Positions 1-6,282 of a stretch of DNA of 64,000 nt are shown piece after piece. Position numbers and translations under genes: made by a program. The stretch's first letter is position 1. Each line of letters begins with the position of its first letter. The stretch lies in assembly GCF_000724605.1 (NCBI RefSeq), contig NZ_CP008802.1, forward strand, positions 2,046,001 through 2,110,000, given 5' to 3'. This DNA comes from Actinotignum schaalii. GTDB lineage: Bacteria > Actinomycetota > Actinomycetes > Actinomycetales > Actinomycetaceae. The notes under the pieces are model-generated. The model saw nothing but the letters and a program-made list of their open reading frames with translations. It did not search any database and was not told the origin of the DNA.

Positions 1-675
1 ATCACCTCCATGGGAATCACGGTGGCCCTCAAAGGCCACGCCGGTGTGGATCCCTTCACCGCCATGCTCCAGGGCGTGAGCTACGTGACCGGGCTGTCCT
101 TCTCCTGGGTGGTGCCGCTCGTCAATATCGCCTTGCTCGCGATCATTATCCCCTTCGACCGTAAAATCTTCGGGCTGGGCACCGTCCTCAATTTCACCCT
201 GGTCGGGGTGCTCGTCACCGAATTCACCAAGGTCTTAGATTCCATCTACGTTTTCACCTACTCGGTACCCGGAATGCTCATCCACCTGGCGGTAGGCCTC
301 CTGCTTTTCGCCTTCGGACTTTCCCTCTACATCACCCCGGATCTCGGGCAGGGCGCCGCGGACGGCATCGCCCCGGTCCTGGTGCGCCGCTTCCCGCAGC
401 GTTCCTACCGTTTCTTCCGCATCGCCCAGGATTTCACCGTGATTATCATTGCCCTCCTGCTCTTCCGCTTCGATCTGAGTGGCGGCGTGATCGGGGTGGG
501 AACCGTGGTCATGGTGGTCGGCATCGGCGTCGTCGTTGATTTCTTCAACCGCACGGTTGCCGGAAAGCTGGTAGGAGCGCCGTCGCCCCTCACCACGCAA
601 GCACAAGCACAACCGGAACCGGCCGCAGAACTTTCGCACACATCCGCTGTTCTTCATCAAAGGAGCGCATCATGA
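1..675 (+). CDS. YczE/YitT-like integral membrane protein, 5' end cut off by window edge
   Basis: The frame is open to the left edge, so the ATG at 10 is probably internal; the first visible residues (GITVALKGHAGVDPF) match the end of the first membrane helix of YczE-type proteins, where an Ala/Gly-Val-Asp-Pro-(F/W) motif follows helix 1. About four further hydrophobic helices follow, and the C-terminus is a hydrophilic Gln/Ala/Pro-rich tail. YczE/YyaS proteins are small multi-pass membrane proteins, suspected transporters with no settled substrate. The stop codon overlaps the ATG of the glycyl radical enzyme gene (ATGA at 672-675), so the two are translationally coupled, which argues that this protein serves the same pathway, perhaps moving the substrate or product. 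The family call rests on pattern recognition only. Confidence 0.75.
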   Translation: MTSMGITVALKGHAGVDPFTAMLQGVSYVTGLSFSWVVPLVNIALLAIIIPFDRKIFGLGTVLNFTLVGVLVTEFTKVLDSIYVFTYSVPGMLIHLAVGLLLFAFGLSLYITPDLGQGAADGIAPVLVRRFPQRSYRFFRIAQDFTVIIIALLLFRFDLSGGVIGVGTVVMVVGIGVVVDFFNRTVAGKLVGAPSPLTTQAQAQPEPAAELSHTSAVLHQRSAS

Positions 676-3083
676 CAAGTACCGTACCCACGCGCGAAGC
701 GACCTTGAGTTTTCTGGCTCCCGAGCGCACCGCGTTCCTCAACGAGCGCATGCGCGCGGCCGTGCCGGCCATCTGCACGGAACGCGCCCGCATCGTCACG
801 CAGTCCTACCGCGATAGCGAAGGCGAACCGGCCGTGATCCGGCGCGCCAAGGCCCTGCGCGACACCCTCGCTCATATGAGTATTTTTATCGACGACGCAG
901 AACTCATCGTGGGTAACCACGGCTCGAAACCGCGCTCGGCCCCGCTGTTCCCCGAATTCGGGCCGCTGTCCGAAAAGGAACTCGATCTTATGCCGGTGCG
1001 CAAAGTCGATACCCTCCAGGTCAGCCCGGAACAAAAACGCGAATTATTGGACGAGATCTATCCCTACTGGGTGAATCGCTCCAATGAGGACCTGGCCCGC
1101 CACCTCCTCGACGAGGAAACCAACCGGGTGCTTTCTGCCGATAATCGGCCCTTCGATACCCGCTCGCGGGCACGCTCCGGCTACGGGCACTATATCCCCA
1201 ATGTGCGGCGCATTATCGAAGGTGGCTTCATCGCGGTGGAAAACGAGGCGCGCACGCGTTTGGCGGAGCTTTCCCGCGGGGACGCGAATTATTCTGATAA
1301 GCGCGTTTTTTACGAAGCGGTGCTGATCGTGGTGGATGCCGTGCGTATTTTCCAGCAGCGGTTCGCGGAGCTGGCCGAGCGCATGGCGGCCGACTCCGTG
1401 GATCCCGGGCGGGCCGCCGAATTACGGGCCATCGCGGAAAACTGCCGGCAGGTTCCCTACCGCCCCGCGCGCACGTTCTGGGAAGCCTGCCAGGCCTACT
1501 GGTTCGTGATGCTCATCGACTATTGCAGCCAGAACGGCTCGGCCATTTCCGCCGGACGTTTCGACCAGTACTGCTACCCCTACCTGCGCGCCGACCTGGA
1601 TTCCGGGCGGCTGAGCCGCGAAGAAGCCCAAACAATTCTTGACGCACTGTGGGTCAAACACATCGATATCATCAAGGCCTGCACCTATTCTTCGGCGCGC
1701 AATAACGGCGGTTTCTCCACATCGGTGGCCCTCACCCTGGGCGGTGTGGATGAAAACGGGGAGGATGCCGTCAACGAGCTCTCCTATATGTGCCTGGATG
1801 CCGAACAGGCCGTTTTCAATTCCGAACCGAATGTTTCCATCCGCGTCTCGCATAAAACTCCCGATGCTTTCCTCGACCGAGTGCTGCGCATCCTCGTGGA
1901 AAACGAAGGCGGGAAGGATCCTTTCTTCAACGACGACGTGATTATCCCCGGCCTTGTTGAGCACCGCCATATGAGCCTGAAAGATGCCCGAGATTGGGCG
2001 ATTGTGGGCTGCGTGGAACCCACCGGGCAGGGGAATACCATGGGGCGGACCAATTCCTGCCACTTCAACCTGGCGAAATGCCTGGAGCTGGCCCTTCATG
2101 ACGGGCGCTGCCCCATGAGCGGGGAACAGCTGGGCCCCCACACCGGGGACTTCACCCAGATGCAGAGTTTTGCGGAGGTGCAGCGTGCCTATGCCGCGCA
2201 GGTGGATTACTTCGTGGAAATGATGGTCTCCACCCTCAATACCATCGAGCTGCTCCACGCCCGCGAAACACCCCATATTTATTGCTCCACCGTGCTCGAT
2301 GGTTGCCTGGAAAGCGGGCGGGATTGCACCGCGGGCGGCGCGGTTTATGATGCCACCGGGGTGAACGGGGTGGGTCTGCCGGACGTGGTGGACTCCCTGG
2401 AAGATATCCGCGAACTCGTTTTCGAGCGTAAGGTGATGACCGCGGCACAGCTGCTGGAGGCCACCGCCTCCGATTTCGCCGATGAAGTGATCCAGCATCG
2501 CTGCCTCAACGTGGCCAAATACGGTAACGACCTTACCCGAGTGGATGACCTGGCCCAATTCGTGACCTCGCAATATACCGATTCGGTATACCGGTTCCGC
2601 TCCCCGCACGGCGGCTATTTCATCCCCGGCCTGTTCTCCCTTTCCTCGAATACTCCGCTGGGCCGGCAGGTAGGGGCCTTGCCTTCCGGGCGCGCAGCCG
2701 GCACGCCCCTGGGTGACGGCGGGATTTCCCCCAAGCACGGGATGGATACCAATGGGCCCACGGCGGTGGTCTCCTCCGTGGCGAGCTGGGATCATTCCGC
2801 GGCCATCAACGGGGTGAATCTCAATATGAAATTCGTTCCCGCCATGCTCAAGAAACCGGCGGATCGCCAGAAGCTCATTGACCTCATCCGCGCCTATTTC
2901 GTGATGGGTGGGATGCATATCCAATTCAATATTCTCTCCGGGGAAACCCTGCGGGCCGCGCAGCGCGAACCGGAGAAATACCGCGGGCTGGTGGTGCGGG
3001 TGGCCGGATATTCGGCCTTCTTCGTGGAGCTGGACCGCGAAATCCAGGACGAAATTATTTCGCGCACGGTCCAAGAGTTGTAG
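672..3083 (+). CDS. Glycyl radical enzyme, dehydratase/lyase type (PFL-like)
   Basis: 803 residues, the usual size for glycyl radical eliminases. The thiyl-radical cysteine is Cys447 in the motif GCVEP, with the general-base Glu449 shared by glycerol, propanediol and hydroxyproline dehydratases and choline/isethionate lyases; pyruvate formate-lyase itself has Cys-Cys instead. The radical glycine is Gly779 in RVAGYSAFF, 24 residues from the C-terminus. The N-terminal PFL domain covers roughly residues 15-660. The start has AAAGGAG 7 bases upstream and overlaps the upstream gene's stop. A radical-SAM activase follows directly, then a DeoC-type aldolase. No microcompartment shell genes are present, so the aldehyde product would be handled in the cytosol. 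Substrate is unknown from sequence; the aldolase neighbour suggests a product that is a beta-hydroxy aldehyde such as deoxyribose-5-phosphate (inference). Confidence 0.93.
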   Translation: MTSTVPTREATLSFLAPERTAFLNERMRAAVPAICTERARIVTQSYRDSEGEPAVIRRAKALRDTLAHMSIFIDDAELIVGNHGSKPRSAPLFPEFGPLSEKELDLMPVRKVDTLQVSPEQKRELLDEIYPYWVNRSNEDLARHLLDEETNRVLSADNRPFDTRSRARSGYGHYIPNVRRIIEGGFIAVENEARTRLAELSRGDANYSDKRVFYEAVLIVVDAVRIFQQRFAELAERMAADSVDPGRAAELRAIAENCRQVPYRPARTFWEACQAYWFVMLIDYCSQNGSAISAGRFDQYCYPYLRADLDSGRLSREEAQTILDALWVKHIDIIKACTYSSARNNGGFSTSVALTLGGVDENGEDAVNELSYMCLDAEQAVFNSEPNVSIRVSHKTPDAFLDRVLRILVENEGGKDPFFNDDVIIPGLVEHRHMSLKDARDWAIVGCVEPTGQGNTMGRTNSCHFNLAKCLELALHDGRCPMSGEQLGPHTGDFTQMQSFAEVQRAYAAQVDYFVEMMVSTLNTIELLHARETPHIYCSTVLDGCLESGRDCTAGGAVYDATGVNGVGLPDVVDSLEDIRELVFERKVMTAAQLLEATASDFADEVIQHRCLNVAKYGNDLTRVDDLAQFVTSQYTDSVYRFRSPHGGYFIPGLFSLSSNTPLGRQVGALPSGRAAGTPLGDGGISPKHGMDTNGPTAVVSSVASWDHSAAINGVNLNMKFVPAMLKKPADRQKLIDLIRAYFVMGGMHIQFNILSGETLRAAQREPEKYRGLVVRVAGYSAFFVELDREIQDEIISRTVQEL

Positions 3084-3172
3084 CCGCGGCCGAGGCAACG
3101 AGCCTCGCGCAAGTCCCGCGCGGACCCGCGCAGCAGCCCTGAGCAGAGCCCAAGCAGAAGAAAGGAGTGCAG

Positions 3173-4192
3173 ATGTCCCGAGTTCGCCTCGCCACGGTTT
3201 TCAACGTGCAGCGGTATTCGATTCACGACGGCCCGGGCATCCGCACCGTCATCTTCCTCAAGGGCTGCTCGCTGGCCTGCGGGTGGTGCGCCAACCCGGA
3301 ATCGATCAACGGTTTCCGCGAAGTGATGTTCGCTCCCGATAAATGCATCGACTGCGGGATCTGCATCGACCTTGCCGAAAACGGCGAAGTGACGCGCGGC
3401 CCCGAAGGCACGGTGGTGCTCCACCGGGAGAAAATCAAGCCCGCGAACCTCGAATGGGCCGAAAGCTGCCCCACCGGGGCGCTGAGCGTGTACGGCCAGC
3501 GCCGCACCGTGGACGACCTGGTGGAGGAAGCCGCCCGCGACAAACTCTTCTTCGACCGCAGCGGCGGGGGAGTGACCTTCTCCGGCGGCGAGCCGCTCCT
3601 GCAGGCCCAATTCGTGGCGCAGGCCTGCGAAGAACTCCACCGGCGCGGCATCACCACCGCGGTGGAGACCTGCGGGAATGTGCGGCTGCGGGCCATCCAG
3701 CTGGTCGAACCGCATATGGACCTTTTTATTTGCGATCTCAAATTACTGGACGACGACGCACACCAGCGTGTAACCGGAGGAGGCAACGCCAGGATTCTTG
3801 AAACAATTTCCTATCTCGGGGAACACCACGGGGCGAGCACGATGGTGCGCACTCCGCTCATCCCGGCCGTCACGATGGCCAGCGCCCAGATCGACGCCAA
3901 TATCGCTTTTCTACGCTCGGTGGGAGTGCGCCACTATGACGTGCTTCCTTTCCACCGCCTCGGCACCGGAAAGTACACCGGGCTGGGCCGCACCTATCCC
4001 TTCGCGCATACCGAAACACCCGCGGATGAACTCGTGGAAGAGTATCGCGCCCGGATTCGCGCGGCCGGAATGAGCACGGAGTTCCCCGAAACTCCCTTGA
4101 TCCACGCGGATGTATCCGCCCTACCCGATTCTTCCGAATCTGAATCTGAATCTTCACAACCCAATCACATGGCCCGCCGGGCCATGGCATAA
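3173..4192 (+). CDS. Glycyl radical enzyme activating enzyme (radical SAM)
   Basis: 339 residues. It carries the activase signature HDGPGIRT at residues 18-25 and the radical-SAM cysteines Cys32-x3-Cys36-x2-Cys39 (GCSLACGWC); the GGEP motif lies further on. It would abstract hydrogen from Gly779 of the preceding enzyme. The ferredoxin-like insert holds only four cysteines (Cys58, 61, 64 and 99), enough for one extra [4Fe-4S] cluster, where many eliminase activases have eight. The C-terminal ~20 residues are Ser/Glu rich and look disordered. I chose ATG 3173 over GTG 3167 because the AAAGGAG ribosome site at 3161-3167 overlaps the GTG and sits 5 bases before the ATG. The gene lies 89 bp after the glycyl radical enzyme and 31 bp before the aldolase, consistent with one operon. 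Confidence 0.93.
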   Translation: MSRVRLATVFNVQRYSIHDGPGIRTVIFLKGCSLACGWCANPESINGFREVMFAPDKCIDCGICIDLAENGEVTRGPEGTVVLHREKIKPANLEWAESCPTGALSVYGQRRTVDDLVEEAARDKLFFDRSGGGVTFSGGEPLLQAQFVAQACEELHRRGITTAVETCGNVRLRAIQLVEPHMDLFICDLKLLDDDAHQRVTGGGNARILETISYLGEHHGASTMVRTPLIPAVTMASAQIDANIAFLRSVGVRHYDVLPFHRLGTGKYTGLGRTYPFAHTETPADELVEEYRARIRAAGMSTEFPETPLIHADVSALPDSSESESESSQPNHMARRAMA

Positions 4193-4223
4193 CCGCCCGC
4201 GAGGGCAGAAAGAAAGGATAATC

Positions 4224-4931
4224 ATGGCACAGCCGGAGAAGAAAGCCGCCGAGATGACGCGCGACGAACTCGCCTCCTACATCGATTACTCCATCCTCAA
4301 GCCGCAATTCACCACCGAGGAAGTGGTGGAACTGGCGCATACCGGTATCAATTACAAGTGTGCCACGCTGTGCATCAATCCCTGGGCCCTGGATGTGGTA
4401 GCACCTTTGCTGCCCGGGACCGGGGTGGGAATCTGCGTCGTCGCCGATTTCCCCTTCGGGCAGGGCACCGCAGCCGATAAGGAAATGCTGGCGCGTGCGT
4501 ATGTCTCGCGCGGGGATATTCAAGATCTTGACCTGGTCATTAACTACGGGCTGCTGCGCGAAGGCAAGTGGCAGCAGGCCGCCGAGGAAATTAAGCCGGC
4601 TATCGCGGTGTGCCGCGAGGCGGGCGTGGTCACCAAGGTGATCCTCGAAACCGATGCTCTCGATAAGAAGGCTATTGAGGGCGGGGTGGAAGCGGTGATC
4701 GCCGCCGGCGGTGACTACGTGAAGACCTCCACCGGTTTCTACACCGGCGGGCCCACGGTTGGCGGGGCGCGCGATGTGATGGCGCACCTCATCGAGGTGA
4801 CCGATGGCCGGGCCAAGGTCAAGGCTTCCGGCAATGTGCGCGACCAGGCCCACTACTTCGATCTCATCGATATGGGCGTGGACCGCATCGGGGTGGGTTA
4901 CCGCTCCGTGCCGGTGGTGCTCGGGGAGTAG
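4224..4931 (+). CDS. deoC: DeoC-type aldolase (deoxyribose-5-phosphate aldolase family)
   Basis: 235 residues, a class I TIM-barrel aldolase. Motifs in order: IDYSILKP (family IDHTLLKP), CINP, DFPFG, DLVIN, then the Schiff-base lysine Lys167 in VKTSTGF and the second active-site lysine Lys200 in VKASG. Both catalytic lysines are therefore present. Family enzymes split 2-deoxyribose-5-phosphate into acetaldehyde and glyceraldehyde-3-phosphate. The start at 4224 follows AGAAAGGA by 5 bases; upstream in-frame codons have no ribosome site and give a non-conserved extension. It is the last gene of the glycyl radical cluster and is not with nucleoside phosphorylase genes as classical deoC is, so its substrate is more likely the glycyl radical enzyme product (inference). 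Variation in the first motif (His to Tyr, Thr to Ser) may indicate a subfamily with altered substrate. Confidence 0.88.
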   Translation: MAQPEKKAAEMTRDELASYIDYSILKPQFTTEEVVELAHTGINYKCATLCINPWALDVVAPLLPGTGVGICVVADFPFGQGTAADKEMLARAYVSRGDIQDLDLVINYGLLREGKWQQAAEEIKPAIAVCREAGVVTKVILETDALDKKAIEGGVEAVIAAGGDYVKTSTGFYTGGPTVGGARDVMAHLIEVTDGRAKVKASGNVRDQAHYFDLIDMGVDRIGVGYRSVPVVLGE

Positions 4932-5009
4932 CCGTACCGTTTCGGATACCTAGCCCGAGCTCCGGTGGGGGCGTACCTGCGTGCGAGAATCCGCCCCCGC
5001 CGTAACGTG

Positions 5010-5052
5010 ATGACGGCGCCAGCAGAAGGATGTGCCCAGCTGGCGCCGTCGT
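5010..5052. terminator. Hairpin between converging aldolase and glycosyltransferase genes
   Basis: GACGGCGCCAGC (5012-5023) pairs with GCTGGCGCCGTC (5039-5050), 12 perfect base pairs with a 15-base loop, extended by a G-U and an A-U pair. There is no clear T run on either side. Its position between two converging genes suggests bidirectional termination. The right arm contains a copy of the dispersed word GCGCCGTCGT. Confidence 0.65.
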
Positions 5053-5151
5053 TATATGTGTGCGCGGGCGTTACCCGGAGCGGTGCCGCCCGTGACCTGA
5101 AGCGGCGCGGGCCGTCACGCAAGCCGCCGGAACGCAGAGTCGCGCGGGCAG

Positions 5152-6282
5152 CTAGCCGAACCAGCGCTGCACCGCGGCCACGATTTCGCGGTCGAACGCA
5201 TCGTCGGAGTGATGCGCGGCGATCCACTCGCGGAAACTCCCGCCGCAGGCCGCGTCCAGATCCGCCCGGCATTGCGCGGTGCGGGTGAGGACCCGGGTGA
5301 GCATGGCCGCCGCGGCCGCCTCATCGCCATCCGGATAGAGGAAGGGGTAATTCTCCGGAAGTAGCGCGCGGGCCCAGGGCACGTCCGGGAACACCCCGAG
5401 CGCCCCGGCACCCAGGGCCTCCACGTAGGAGAGCCCGTAGGATTCCTCCGCGGCGGTGGCCAGGAAGGCCGTGGTGTGGGCGAGGGCCTGGTAATACGAG
5501 GTGCGGGTATCGGTCAGCGGCCCCACGTGCATCCACGGCAGGCGCGAGTACCGCATGGCCTTCTCGGAAACCAGGTGTGCTTCGTGCAGGCGCATCTCCA
5601 CCGTGAGCGGGATGAGCTCGCGCACCCGGCTCAGCACGTCCATGAAGAAATCGGGGCGTTTGCGCGCCGAAAGATAAATCGCGGGGTAGAGCACCACCGG
5701 GACCTCCGGTTCGCGCCGCTCCTGCACGTGGTCGAGGCGGAAACCGAGATTCACCCAGCCAAGCTTGAGCCGCCCGGCCAGCGGGGGCACCGTCCACTTA
5801 TTCACCATCTCGCGGATCTCACCGGCGGTGCGCTCCGAATTGGCGAACGTGGGGAAGAGCGCGCAGGAGAGGGCCACCGGGGCGATCTCCTCCGCGCTGT
5901 CCAGGGTGGAAACCGGCAGCCACACAAAATTCATGAGGCGCGGGGCGGGCTGGCCAGCTTTGCGCAGCCGCGCCCACAGGGCCGGGGTGTCATGCACATC
6001 CATAGTGATGACCACCGTATCCGGGGCGAGGCTTTCCGGGGAAACAACAGCCACCGCATCGGAGGAGCGCGGTCCGGCTGGCTGCGCCGTCGTACCTACG
6101 TTTCCCGCACCACTCGCGGCCGCGTTGGCACCATTTGCGGCCGCGCCCGCCGCGGGGTCAAGCACAACGGCATCGGGGAAAATACGCAGAAGGCGGCGCA
6201 GCAGGGTGGCGCCGGCATCCTGGCCGGCTATTTTTCCTTCCGGGCTGATCTGAGCGCCGGACCAGTGCACGGCGATATTCAT
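5152..6282 (-). CDS. GT-B type glycosyltransferase, unknown acceptor
   Basis: 376 residues. The C-terminal half has the nucleotide-sugar binding pattern of family 1-like glycosyltransferases: a stretch AEESYGLSYVEALGAGAL, where Glu-x7-Glu coordinates the donor, followed by a short helix. The N-terminal half (MNIAVHWSGAQISPEG) is less typical, and residues ~45-75 are an Ala/Gly-rich variable linker. The start overlaps the stop of the pyrophosphatase gene by 4 bases (ATGA), so the two are translated together. I cannot tell the acceptor; cell-envelope glycan or a modified nucleoside are both possible. No signal peptide or membrane helix is visible, so it should be cytosolic. Confidence 0.7.
   Translation of the reverse strand: MNIAVHWSGAQISPEGKIAGQDAGATLLRRLLRIFPDAVVLDPAAGAAANGANAAASGAGNVGTTAQPAGPRSSDAVAVVSPESLAPDTVVITMDVHDTPALWARLRKAGQPAPRLMNFVWLPVSTLDSAEEIAPVALSCALFPTFANSERTAGEIREMVNKWTVPPLAGRLKLGWVNLGFRLDHVQERREPEVPVVLYPAIYLSARKRPDFFMDVLSRVRELIPLTVEMRLHEAHLVSEKAMRYSRLPWMHVGPLTDTRTSYYQALAHTTAFLATAAEESYGLSYVEALGAGALGVFPDVPWARALLPENYPFLYPDGDEAAAAAMLTRVLTRTAQCRADLDAACGGSFREWIAAHHSDDAFDREIVAAVQRWFG

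Noticed and set aside
1422-3098. Long minus-strand reading frame opposite the glycyl radical enzyme
   Set aside because: Antisense shadow; His/Gly/Arg-rich with no domain, while the plus strand has all catalytic motifs.
672-4931. Bacterial microcompartment around the glycyl radical enzyme
   Set aside because: No shell protein genes and no encapsulation peptide at the enzyme's N-terminus.
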